From positions 1 through 41,856 of the forward strand of contig DYKZ01000005.1 of the NCBI GenBank assembly GCA_020722345.1: a stretch of 41,856 nt of DNA, in the 5' to 3' direction. Numbering within the stretch: position 1 is the first letter of the stretch; every line of letters begins with the position of its first letter. Of the stretch, positions 13,442-22,685 are shown in pieces. A program made the translations under genes and the position numbers. The notes beneath the pieces are model-generated. The model had not been told where the DNA came from, ran no database searches, and saw nothing but the letters and a program-made list of their open reading frames with translations. Source of the DNA: Anaerolinea thermophila. Lineage in GTDB: Bacteria > Chloroflexota > Anaerolineae > Anaerolineales > Villigracilaceae.

Positions 13442-16400
13442 TCACTGTCGTATACGTTTAAGGGCGCGCTCAAGCCTGGAAAGCAATTCCTGCTCGTTCA
13501 GCGCCCCTTTCTGTAAGAGCCCCTGGCCGAAATTGTCCAATTGTTGCTGCTGTTCCGGCGTCAGGTCCGCGCCGGAGACGACAATAACGGGAATATCTGC
13601 CAATTCCGGGCTGGAGCGCAATTTTTCCAGGATCTTGAACCCATCCAGGTCGGGCATGAACAAATCCAGGATTACGGCATCGGGCTTTTGTCTCTCTATC
13701 TCGGCCCACCCGGACTTGCCGCCTTCGCATAGGATGGGCTGGAATTGCCCGCTTTCGCTGAGCAGTTTTTGGATCAATCGCAAGTCCTTGGTCTCATCGT
13801 CAATTACCAGAACATTGCGGATATCGTTTTCGCTGTTCAGCCGGTTGAGCGCCCTTATGAGATCGTCTTCGAGGATGGGTTTTACCAGATAATCGGCGGC
13901 GCCCAGACTGAACCCTTTTTCTTCCTCTTCGAGGATGCTGCATATGATGACCGGGATGTCACGTGTTTCGACATGACTCTTCAACTCGGTGAGAACGCTC
14001 CAGCCGTCTCTGCCGGGCATCATGATGTCCAATGTGATTGCGAAGGGTTTGAGTTCGCGGGCGCGCTCCAGCGCCTTCGTTGGGTCGGTTAAAGCGATGA
14101 CTTGGTACCCCTGCGGCTGGAGATATCTTTCGTAGAGACTGATGACCTGGGTGTCATCATCTATAGCCAGGACGACCTTAACGTTTGGCGACTCAATCTC
14201 TTGGGCTTTGATTTCTTTGGCTACCTTTGGAAGTGGAAGCGTAAAGTAGAAAGTGCTGCCTTTATCAGTTTCGCTGTTGACTCCGATACGCCCTCCGTGG
14301 AGTTCGATTAGCCTGCGCGAGATTGACAGTCCCAGCCCTGTGCCGCCCGTCTTGCGTGTGGGAGAGGCATCCACCTGAGAGAACGGCTGGAACAACTTCG
14401 ACAGGTCCTGGGGCGCAATGCCAGGACCGGTATCGGCTACTTTGACCACAATTTCCGGCTGGCTGTTTTCGTTGACCTCCACACCTGCCTCGATGGTAAT
14501 TGTGCCTTGCTCGGTGAACTTGGCGGCGTTCGAGAGCAGGTTCAGCATCACCTGCCGGATTCTTGTGGCGTCTGCGCGCACAATGGGAATATTTGGCGCA
14601 ATGTTCTGAACAAGAGTGATGGGTTTGTCTTTGATCAGGCCTTTGGCTGTCGGCACAATGCTCTCGATGAGTTCGCCCAGGTTGATATCGTCGAAGGTGA
14701 GTTCCATCTTGCCGGCATCAATCTTGGAAAGGTCGAGAATATCGTTGATGAGATGTAGCAGGTGTTGGCCGGAATTGTAAATTGCATTGAGGTCCTGTTC
14801 CTGCAATTCACTGATTGGCCCATCTATGCCTTTCAGGATAACGCGCGAGAAGCCAATAATCGAGTTGAGCGGTGTGCGCAATTCGTGACTCATGTTCGCC
14901 AGGAATTGGCTCTTCAGGCGGTCGAGTTCGCGCATTTCGTTGATGGCCTGCTGAGCGAGTTCGTACGAGCGCGCGTTGTCAATGGCCACCGCCACCTGGT
15001 CGGCAAGGGTCTGCAGGACGTTGACAGCGTCCGGGCTGAAGGCATTCGGTTCGGTGGATTGGATGTCGAGAGCGCCGATAATGCGTTTGCCAATTCGCAG
15101 TGGAATGGCGGTTTCCGAACGGCTATCTGGCAACAGCGGGTTGGGGCGGTGGATCGGGTCGGTGGTGGTGTCGTTTACGACCATCGGGTTACCGGTGGCG
15201 GTGACCGTTCCAACAATCGAGCGGGATCCGACCTGTAAGGTGTGGCCCCGTTTCAGCATTTCTTCACCTGCATCGCCTGTCGCGGCTTTTACGGAAGCGT
15301 TGAAGCCCGTTTCGTCAACGATGAAGATCGAGGCGTGGTAGAACCCAAACCGGTCGCGGACCAGGTTCACGGTCCGGCTGAAGAGCGTGTTGAGATCGAG
15401 GGTGGAGGTAATGAGCCTGCCAATTTCTGCCGAAGTTGCTAGGTATTCGTTTTGTTTCTTTAGCGTCTCTTCGAAGATGCGGCGTTCGGTAACATCGCGC
15501 GCGACCCAGAATACCTGTTCCTCGCTCAGTTTGGAGACGCTTGCGTTGAACCAGTAAAGCCTGCTGTTGATTTCGAGCGGATATTCAATCGTGTTGGTCT
15601 GCCCCGTCTCCAGTGTGTCATGAATGACTTTCATGAACGGTTCGTGTAGTTCCGCCGGCAGGACTTCGGTGACCTTCTTCCCCAGCATATCTTCGGGAGG
15701 CAGGAACAGGCGCGAAGGGTTGGTGGGAGCAATGCGGATGTATCGCCCTTCTTTGTCGTAAACCAGGATAACGTCTGTGAGGGACGAAAACAGGGCGCGC
15801 AGTTCGAGTTCGGACTGTTTGCGTTCGATGGCTACCGAGATCTGATCTGCCATTGTGGCAAGGGCGTCGCGGTCGCGTTCGGTCAGGCGGATCTCTGGCG
15901 AATAGGTTTGGATTGCCAGAACGCCAAGGGTGCGCTCTCTGCTGCGCAGCGGGATACCAATCCAGTCCACCGCTGGCGTCCCGCTGGAATGAATCTCGCC
16001 GGCGGCGACCAATTGCTGGAACACCTCCGGTGTTACCAGCAGAGGGGTACCCAATCTGAGTACGTAACTGGTCAGGCCTCGACCGATTTTTTGGGGAGGC
16101 ATGGGTTTATCGAATTGGTCAACGTAGTAAGGGAATGTGAGCAGATCAACGCGCTCGTCATACAGCGCCACATACATGTTTTCTGCTGGGATTAACATTT
16201 TTATTGCCGCGTGGATGGAACTCAGCAGGCTGTACATATCTGGAGCAGCAAGAGCCGAGGCGGTAATCGTCTGCAACACTTGCTGCATCTTCTCTGACCT
16301 GCGCCGTTCGGTGATGTCTTTGTCAACCCCTCGATATCCGACCCGCTTGCCGTTCTGGTCAAGAATTGGAACGGCGCTGGTCAGTATATACCCCTTCTGG

Positions 16401-19400
16401 CCGTTCTTGAAGATTACTTCGTTCTCGATATCTACGGCTCTTCCGTCCCTGTCAATTGCTTCAATCAACAATTGGCTGAGCCGATCGGCTTCCTCGGGAT
16501 CGTAGAGGTCGTAATCTGTTCTTCCCAGTAATTCCTCCGGAGTGTAGCCGAGAATGGCCTGGACCCGGCCCGAAACATAGGTATATTTCCACTCCAGGTC
16601 GGTTTCCCAGATGTAATCGCCGAGGATTGTCGAGATGTCGCGGAAGCGGTTCTCGGAGGAGCGGATTTGCTCGAAAAGGCGGGCGTTCTGGATGGCGATG
16701 GAAACCTGGGTTAGAACGGTCTCGATGAGACGGATCTGGTCGGCGATTAGAGAGCCAACGGGATTTGTAATGTCAAAGTTGACAGTGCCGACAACCTCAT
16801 CGTTCAAGATGACCGGGAAGATGGCAATTGTATAGATTCCCGCTTGCCGAAACATCTCTTGCATTTGCGGCGGAATCGAAGGAGCATTTTGGGCATTGTT
16901 TACAACGTAGGGCTTCTTGTTCTCAATGACGTAGGCGCTGTTGGAGTTTTTATAAACAGGGATTTTTTGCCCATAGATGGATGGCGATTGAATTTTCTTG
17001 TATTCTGCAACAACACTCAGTTCCTTTTGCTTTGCATTCAGCAGAGTTCCCGTGGCTCGCCCGATGTCGGGAATGGAATCGGCAATTTCGCTGATGGTTG
17101 TTTGCAAGGCTTCGGCGATATTGAGAGAGAGCGCAACTGTGGAGACCACCCGGTTGATCAGTGCGAGTTCGTTGCTGCGCTGTTCGACATCCTGGAACAG
17201 GCGCGCGTTTTGCAAGGCGATGGCGGCCTGGGCGGCAAATGCAGAGACCAGCCTGCCCAATTCCTCGTTGTAGGCGTCCGGCTTATCGCTATCCAACGTC
17301 AGGATGCCCAATACTTCTTCGCCAGCCAAGAGAGGACAACCGATCCAGGAGCGCACGTGCTGGGTATCGGTGGTGACCGTCCAGTTCGGGTCTTGGTAGG
17401 TATCGGGGATAACGATGGGCTGCCGCGAGGCAACAATCTTGCTGATTAGCGGGTCTTCAGCCACGGGGCGCCAGAGCAGCGCCGCGCCTTCCGTTGTCGT
17501 TGCGTTCAGGTCAATTCCCCTTCCGCCGATTACAGACCGTTTTCCCTGTTTGATGGATTGGATGCAGGCAGACCTGTACGTGATCAGTTTGGCGACCTGG
17601 TCCAGGAGGATGTTGGCAATCTGGGTGATATCGAGCGTCGCGCTGACCAATTTCGCCATTTCACTCAACGCGTCTGCGATCTCGCGGCGATGCTGTTCCG
17701 CTTCGAAGAGGCGGGCGTTTTGGATGGCGATCGAAGCCTGGTTGCCAATGGCCGACAGAAGGTACTGATCATGCTCATCGTATGCGTACGGTGTGGTGTA
17801 ATTTTGGACAGCCAGCGCGCCCAGGATCTGGTCGCCGAGCAGGATCGGTACCCCCAGCCAGGATTTGGCAGGTTCGCCCACAGATTCGATGCCGTGTTCG
17901 TTCAGCCAGCCGAGGACATCCTCTTTGATAAGCACGCTGGCGCGGTTCTGGATGATGTAACCGGTGATGCCCTTGCCGGCGGGCAGACGGGTGATTTGCC
18001 CGTCAATCTGCGACTCGGTGACATTCAGGAGGAAAACATTCTCGTTCTTTTCTGCATCGTGGATTGCAATGTAAAAGTTGGTTGTATCCAGCAGGCGCGA
18101 GACGCCTCGGTAAACTTCATCCAAAACCTGGTCAAGGCTCAAACGTGAGGCTAGCGCCCGGCCGAGGTCGTTCAGGGCGGCCATTTCTTCAGCGCGCAAC
18201 TGAACTTGCGAGAATAGATAGGCATTCTCGATTGCCGCGCCGATTTGACGCCCGATTGTTTGCAAGATGGGAAGTGTGTTCTTTCCCCACGCTCCCGCCT
18301 GGTGTCTGAATCCGCACAGGGTGCCGAGCGTCTGCCCGCGCGCTTCGAGCGGGACGCCGAGATAGGAAAGGAAGCCAGCCTCGATTTCACCGCTCACATC
18401 CACTGGCGCTCCCCGACGTAAGTCTTCGATCACCATGGCCGATTTTGACTCGAACACCGCGGCGCACAGGGAATTTTCGAGCCCTTCTGCCGGGTCGGGG
18501 GGGGGTTCACCTGGCAGACCGGTGCGGACGATGCGCTCCAGTTCGCCCCGCTTCTGGTTGAACATTGTGATCAGTCCGCCGTCAAAACCTGCAACGGGAA
18601 TCACTTTTTCCAGAACGTTCTTCAGGAGTTCTTTGAGGTCCAGTGAGGCAGAGGCCGAACCGATGATCTCGTTGAGGGTCCCTAATTCCTGGTTGCGTTT
18701 GGAGGCTTCTTGGAAGAGGCGCGCGTTCTCAATGGCTACGCTTGCCTGGCTGGCGATGGAAGTCAGCAGGTTGCGGGCGTGGAAGTCGAAAGCGTGCTCG
18801 TCAGTGTAACTTTCGATTGCAATGACGCCTATCGAACGATTGCCAAGCATCATCGGCACGCCCAGCCAGCATTTGGATACGCTGCCAACCGCATCAATGC
18901 CCATGGCCTGGATTTTCTCGGCTGTGCTCTCCTCGATTAAGAGCGGCTCGCCGCGGCGCAGCAGAAACTCTGTCAGCCCATTCCCGAATTCCTTGGGAGG
19001 AATGTTGAGCCGCTTGCCTTGCTCGTAGAAAATGGGGAACGAGATTGTGTTTTCCTCTTCATCGTATAGGGCAATATAGAAACTGCTCGTATCCAGCAGT
19101 CGTGAGGCGTATTGATAAGTGCTGGTGATGATTTCGCCAATATCCAGGGAACTGGACAGCGCCCTGGCCATCTCGTTCAAAATCTCGACTTCGAAACCGT
19201 GTTTCTGGGTCTCTTCGAAGAGTTGAGCGTTTTGGATCGTGGCAGCCGCCTGGTTAGCAATCGAGGTGAGCAGGCCCAGGTGGGACTGGTTGTAAAGGCG
19301 GGCCTGAGCCGTGCTTTGCACGACGATCGCGCCCAGGACTTTATCGCCCAGAAGCAGCGGCGTTCCGAGCCAGGATAAGGGTTCCAGCCCCTTGTCAAAC

Positions 19401-20152
19401 AAGCGGTAATCGAACCCCATTTTCTTGAATGTTTCGATAACATTCTCCGGTATTAAGAGCGGAGATTTGGACTTTATGATGTAATCTGTTGGGCTGTTTG
19501 CCAGCGGGCGGTCCTCAATCAATATTGGCCTACCGCTGGAGTAAGCAACAGGGAATGACATCAGTTGTTTTTCTTCCGAATACAGGCAGAGGAAGAAAAC
19601 CTCTACCTCCATCAACTGCAATACATACTTGTAAACCGTTTCTCCCACGCCGGTCAGATTTAACTGTGTGGAGAGTTCGCGACCCATCTCATTGAGGATC
19701 TGCAACTCACTTGCCTGGCGCTGGGTTTGCTGGAACAGGCGGGCATTCTCCAGCGCCAATGAAAGTTGGTCGGTTACTTGCTTGACCAGTGTCTGTTCTT
19801 CCCGGCTCCACAATCGGTCCATATCGGGTGACTTGGCCTCCAGGGCAACCCAGTTATCCGGGCTTCTCTGGAAGGGAACCAGTAGCGTGGCAGAGGATTC
19901 CATTTCGGCAGTCTGCGTAAGCGCCTGCGGGGTCGGACCGGTGGCCTGGTCGCCTTTTCGGGAGGGGGCGCGTCGGCTGGACACTTTTCCGGCAGACGGC
20001 GCGGCAGGCTTCAGGTCCGGAGCGCTGGCGGGGAGTTGAGCCTTCTTGGGGGTGGTCTTCTGCTTCCCAGCAGGCTGTGGTGTCTTGTCCTCTGTTTGCG
20101 CCAGGTCGGAAAAAAGCTGATCAATCTTTTTCTGAATTCGTTTGTTGGACAT
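13442..20152 (-). CDS. Giant soluble hybrid histidine kinase (8 GAF, 2 PAS, HisKA, HATPase, 2 REC)
   Basis: A 2236-residue cytoplasmic kinase. Residues 1-80 are basic and Pro/Ala-rich, probably disordered. Residues 85-145 look like the C-terminal half of a GAF domain. Full GAF domains follow at about 165-315, 332-483, 500-648, 668-818, 836-988 and 1008-1160. Then come PAS 1165-1285, GAF 1300-1448, PAS 1450-1558 and an FGFYH-type GAF 1582-1732. HisKA has H1756 (MSHELRTPL); HATPase has NLLSNAAKF, DTGPG and GGTGLGL. Two REC domains end the protein: D2042 with K2091, and D2163 with K2215. GAF units are joined by ENARLF-type helical linkers. The ATG at 20152 lies within the end of the ParA gene, ten bases after GAGGAG. 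It is the only kinase of its operon, so it probably serves all eight membrane receptors. Confidence 0.93.
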   Translation of the reverse strand: MSNKRIQKKIDQLFSDLAQTEDKTPQPAGKQKTTPKKAQLPASAPDLKPAAPSAGKVSSRRAPSRKGDQATGPTPQALTQTAEMESSATLLVPFQRSPDNWVALEAKSPDMDRLWSREEQTLVKQVTDQLSLALENARLFQQTQRQASELQILNEMGRELSTQLNLTGVGETVYKYVLQLMEVEVFFLCLYSEEKQLMSFPVAYSSGRPILIEDRPLANSPTDYIIKSKSPLLIPENVIETFKKMGFDYRLFDKGLEPLSWLGTPLLLGDKVLGAIVVQSTAQARLYNQSHLGLLTSIANQAAATIQNAQLFEETQKHGFEVEILNEMARALSSSLDIGEIITSTYQYASRLLDTSSFYIALYDEEENTISFPIFYEQGKRLNIPPKEFGNGLTEFLLRRGEPLLIEESTAEKIQAMGIDAVGSVSKCWLGVPMMLGNRSIGVIAIESYTDEHAFDFHARNLLTSIASQASVAIENARLFQEASKRNQELGTLNEIIGSASASLDLKELLKNVLEKVIPVAGFDGGLITMFNQKRGELERIVRTGLPGEPPPDPAEGLENSLCAAVFESKSAMVIEDLRRGAPVDVSGEIEAGFLSYLGVPLEARGQTLGTLCGFRHQAGAWGKNTLPILQTIGRQIGAAIENAYLFSQVQLRAEEMAALNDLGRALASRLSLDQVLDEVYRGVSRLLDTTNFYIAIHDAEKNENVFLLNVTESQIDGQITRLPAGKGITGYIIQNRASVLIKEDVLGWLNEHGIESVGEPAKSWLGVPILLGDQILGALAVQNYTTPYAYDEHDQYLLSAIGNQASIAIQNARLFEAEQHRREIADALSEMAKLVSATLDITQIANILLDQVAKLITYRSACIQSIKQGKRSVIGGRGIDLNATTTEGAALLWRPVAEDPLISKIVASRQPIVIPDTYQDPNWTVTTDTQHVRSWIGCPLLAGEEVLGILTLDSDKPDAYNEELGRLVSAFAAQAAIALQNARLFQDVEQRSNELALINRVVSTVALSLNIAEALQTTISEIADSIPDIGRATGTLLNAKQKELSVVAEYKKIQSPSIYGQKIPVYKNSNSAYVIENKKPYVVNNAQNAPSIPPQMQEMFRQAGIYTIAIFPVILNDEVVGTVNFDITNPVGSLIADQIRLIETVLTQVSIAIQNARLFEQIRSSENRFRDISTILGDYIWETDLEWKYTYVSGRVQAILGYTPEELLGRTDYDLYDPEEADRLSQLLIEAIDRDGRAVDIENEVIFKNGQKGYILTSAVPILDQNGKRVGYRGVDKDITERRRSEKMQQVLQTITASALAAPDMYSLLSSIHAAIKMLIPAENMYVALYDERVDLLTFPYYVDQFDKPMPPQKIGRGLTSYVLRLGTPLLVTPEVFQQLVAAGEIHSSGTPAVDWIGIPLRSRERTLGVLAIQTYSPEIRLTERDRDALATMADQISVAIERKQSELELRALFSSLTDVILVYDKEGRYIRIAPTNPSRLFLPPEDMLGKKVTEVLPAELHEPFMKVIHDTLETGQTNTIEYPLEINSRLYWFNASVSKLSEEQVFWVARDVTERRIFEETLKKQNEYLATSAEIGRLITSTLDLNTLFSRTVNLVRDRFGFYHASIFIVDETGFNASVKAATGDAGEEMLKRGHTLQVGSRSIVGTVTATGNPMVVNDTTTDPIHRPNPLLPDSRSETAIPLRIGKRIIGALDIQSTEPNAFSPDAVNVLQTLADQVAVAIDNARSYELAQQAINEMRELDRLKSQFLANMSHELRTPLNSIIGFSRVILKGIDGPISELQEQDLNAIYNSGQHLLHLINDILDLSKIDAGKMELTFDDINLGELIESIVPTAKGLIKDKPITLVQNIAPNIPIVRADATRIRQVMLNLLSNAAKFTEQGTITIEAGVEVNENSQPEIVVKVADTGPGIAPQDLSKLFQPFSQVDASPTRKTGGTGLGLSISRRLIELHGGRIGVNSETDKGSTFYFTLPLPKVAKEIKAQEIESPNVKVVLAIDDDTQVISLYERYLQPQGYQVIALTDPTKALERARELKPFAITLDIMMPGRDGWSVLTELKSHVETRDIPVIICSILEEEEKGFSLGAADYLVKPILEDDLIRALNRLNSENDIRNVLVIDDETKDLRLIQKLLSESGQFQPILCEGGKSGWAEIERQKPDAVILDLFMPDLDGFKILEKLRSSPELADIPVIVVSGADLTPEQQQQLDNFGQGLLQKGALNEQELLSRLERALKRIRQ

Positions 20153-20906
20153 ATTGGATCAACTCCTCGGCCAGGGTGCGGTATTGCTGGGCGCCGCGGC
20201 TGTTGGGTTTATACTGAGTAATAGGGACTCCTAGGATGGGGCTTTCCCGCAGTTTGGTGTCTATCTCGATAACTGTTTTGAACAGGCCTTCACCGAACGT
20301 TCTCTCCAACTGGTCGCGAATATCGCGGTGGGTGCGGTTGCGTTGATCCAGCAGCGTGACCAGGATGCGGTAGGCGAGGTTGGGGTTGTTTTCGGCGCGC
20401 ACCTGGCGGATGACCGTCATCATGTCGCGCAGGGCGTAAGCGGAGAAATACTCCGCCTGGGTGGGGATGATGAGGAGTTGCGCGGCTGTAAGCGCGTTGA
20501 TGGTGATGGCTCCCAGCGATGGAGGGCAGTCTATCAGGACGATATCGTAGTTAAATTTGCTCGTTGCTTCAATGGCATTTTGCAGGCGGATGGCATAATT
20601 CAGGTAAACCGGCAGAATTTGCTCCGCCTGTTCCAGGCTCATGTTGGCTGGCACAAGGTCTATGCCTGGAAAGTTCGTTTGCAGGCAGATCTCTTCCAGC
20701 GGGGCAGAATTGAGCAGGATGTCGGAGGAGGCGCGCTCGATTTTGCCCGGCTCGAATCCCAATGCGAGGGTCAAGTTGGCCTGCGGGTCGAGGTCAATGA
20801 GGAGCACTTTCTGGCCGATCTCTGCCAGGGCGGCGCCAAGTGAGAGTGCGGTGGTCGTTTTGGCCACGCCACCTTTTTCGTTCGAGATTGCAATAAGATA
20901 ACTCAT
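20121..20906 (-). CDS. ParA/Soj/MinD-type ATPase without ParB partner
   Basis: A 261-residue ParA-family ATPase. The deviant Walker A box is KGGVAKTT (K11 signature lysine, K16), Walker A' is LIDLDPQ (D38, D40), and Walker B is LIDCPPSLG (D126). Such ATPases form ATP-dependent dimers on DNA or membranes and position plasmids, chromosomes, or large complexes such as cytoplasmic chemoreceptor clusters. There is no ParB, no parS-like repeat set and no replication gene nearby. The gene sits between the last receptor gene and the giant kinase, overlapping the kinase start by 32 bases. The ATG at 20906 follows GGAG by eight bases; a TTG at 20927 would add seven residues. A role in placing the receptor-kinase array is inferred from context. 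Confidence 0.9.
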   Translation of the reverse strand: MSYLIAISNEKGGVAKTTTALSLGAALAEIGQKVLLIDLDPQANLTLALGFEPGKIERASSDILLNSAPLEEICLQTNFPGIDLVPANMSLEQAEQILPVYLNYAIRLQNAIEATSKFNYDIVLIDCPPSLGAITINALTAAQLLIIPTQAEYFSAYALRDMMTVIRQVRAENNPNLAYRILVTLLDQRNRTHRDIRDQLERTFGEGLFKTVIEIDTKLRESPILGVPITQYKPNSRGAQQYRTLAEELIQYVQQTNSEKD

Positions 20907-20930
20907 GCCTCTTTCTCCATGCAGCAACTG

Positions 20931-22667
20931 CTACTGTGCGCCTTTTTGGGGCTTTTTATCTGTTCGATGCTTCTCCTGAGATGTCTTGGCCGGCGAGTAG
21001 GGGCGGAGGGTAATTTCTTTCGCACCGAGCACGCGTTTCAACTCATCTAAGGCTGTTTGGATCATCGCTTCCGGGTCTGTGTGGGAGCGGATGTTGGTGG
21101 TGATTTGAGACACGGTGCGCTCCCGCTCGGCGCGCTGGGATGTTTCTTCGAAGAGACGGGCATTTTCTGCCGAGAGCGCAATCCGCTCGGCGACCGCATT
21201 GACAATGTCAATCTGGTCCTGGCTGAGTTTGCTTTTCCCCGCCGGTCGGACAATGAGCGTGCCAATCGTCTCGCCGCGCAGATTCAGGGGAATTTTTAGT
21301 ATGGCTTGCGAGTCTCTGCCTTTCTTGGCCTGTTTCGATTTCTGTTGGGACAGCGGCAGGACGCCAAGGCCTGTGTAGCGATAGCCCGCCAGTTTCTGTT
21401 CTTCCACCAGCCGGCCCCACCCTTCGCGCAGGTTTTGGCGATACAGTGTCTCGGCTTCGGCCAGAGAGCGGTTGGTCTGCTCAAAGAGGCGGGCGTTTTC
21501 GATGGCGAGGCTGAGTTGGTTTGCCAGGATGGTGAGAGAACGAACGTCTTCCTGATCAAAGGCGTTGACTTCGGTGCTTTGCACGTCAAGCGCGCCGATG
21601 ATTTGTTCCCCAATCACCAGCGGCAGCGCTATTTCTGAACTCGTTTCGGGCAGGTCGGGGTTGTTGAAGAATACGGCATCTTCCCCCACGTTGAGCGCCA
21701 CGCGAGGAAAACCGGTTTTTGTCACGTAACCGACAATGCCCTGTCCGCCGATCAAAAGTTTGTGCTGGCGCGCAAGCATTTTTTGACCGCCAGGACTATT
21801 CGCGGCCATCAGCACAGTATGTTTGTTTTCGGCGTCGTTTAGGAAGATTCCCACATGATAAAAGCCGAATTGTTCGCTGATTACTTTAGTGACGTAGGGC
21901 AGTAATTGATCCAGTGAGCGCAGTGACATGACGGAACTGATGGTCTGGGCAATTGTCTCGAACTGGGCGGCGCGCCGGGCGTTGTTTTGGTTGGCGGCCT
22001 CCAATTCAAAGGCGCGCCGGGTGAGTTCCTCTGTGGCCGCTTTAATGCGGTCGGCGAGGTTGGCCTGTTCCTGCTGCAATTCCTGCAGGGCGCTGCCGGC
22101 CTGCTGCTGGGTCTGAACAAACTCTTTCTGAATGAGCGCCATTGCCCTCACAATCATGATCGAGAGCAGGAATGTGTACAGGACGGCTTGCAGCCAGATG
22201 TCAAACCCGCCGATTGGGCTGTTCCTCGTCCAAGGGGCGATTTGTCCGCTCAGGAACAGCCAGCCGACGAGAGCGTAGGTCCCCAGGGTAATGCCGGTGG
22301 CGGCCCATCCCGCCCGCGGCGACAGGATCATGGCAGAAAGGGCGATCCAGCCGAGGAGCAAGGCCGCCGACCCGCCGGTCAGCGCAGTGTCGAGCAGGGC
22401 GGTCAAGCCTGCGAGATAGATGAGCAGCAGGAAGATCCAGGCGCGAACCGCATAAGGAAGTTTTATGAATGTCAGCAGCAGGTAAAATACAAATAGTATC
22501 CCGATTGAAATGTTGTAGATAATGCTTTTAGATGTGACAATGTAGATCAAAACAACAACCAGCCCAATGCCGGCAGTGATGTAGAGGATCGTTTGGAGAA
22601 ACCGTTCGCGCCAGCGTTGGTACTCGAACTGGATGCTGCTCGTTGGCTCAAGGTTGGGTTGGCTCAT
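20931..22667 (-). CDS. Six-helix membrane GAF receptor (operon receptor 8)
   Basis: A 578-residue protein. About six membrane helices lie in residues 24-177 with hardly any outside loops, so it may sense the membrane or an internal signal. A long coiled coil (178-235) connects to an FGFYH-type GAF domain (245-395; GFYH at 268-271, SSE at 343-345). A linker with GYRYT (428-432) and a shorter, partial second GAF (455-505) follow. The tail (515-557) has the shape of the first helix and strand of another GAF domain, then a charged end rich in Lys and Gln. There is no kinase, cyclase or methyl-accepting domain. The gene follows AAGGT and ends 24 bases before the ParA gene. Confidence 0.85.
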   Translation of the reverse strand: MSQPNLEPTSSIQFEYQRWRERFLQTILYITAGIGLVVVLIYIVTSKSIIYNISIGILFVFYLLLTFIKLPYAVRAWIFLLLIYLAGLTALLDTALTGGSAALLLGWIALSAMILSPRAGWAATGITLGTYALVGWLFLSGQIAPWTRNSPIGGFDIWLQAVLYTFLLSIMIVRAMALIQKEFVQTQQQAGSALQELQQEQANLADRIKAATEELTRRAFELEAANQNNARRAAQFETIAQTISSVMSLRSLDQLLPYVTKVISEQFGFYHVGIFLNDAENKHTVLMAANSPGGQKMLARQHKLLIGGQGIVGYVTKTGFPRVALNVGEDAVFFNNPDLPETSSEIALPLVIGEQIIGALDVQSTEVNAFDQEDVRSLTILANQLSLAIENARLFEQTNRSLAEAETLYRQNLREGWGRLVEEQKLAGYRYTGLGVLPLSQQKSKQAKKGRDSQAILKIPLNLRGETIGTLIVRPAGKSKLSQDQIDIVNAVAERIALSAENARLFEETSQRAERERTVSQITTNIRSHTDPEAMIQTALDELKRVLGAKEITLRPYSPAKTSQEKHRTDKKPQKGAQ

Positions 22668-22685
22668 CTAGTTACCTTCCTGGGG

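Noticed and set aside
20121-20906. Plasmid or chromosome partition locus
   Set aside because: There is a ParA-type ATPase but no ParB, no repeated parS-like sites and no replication gene; the context is purely signalling.
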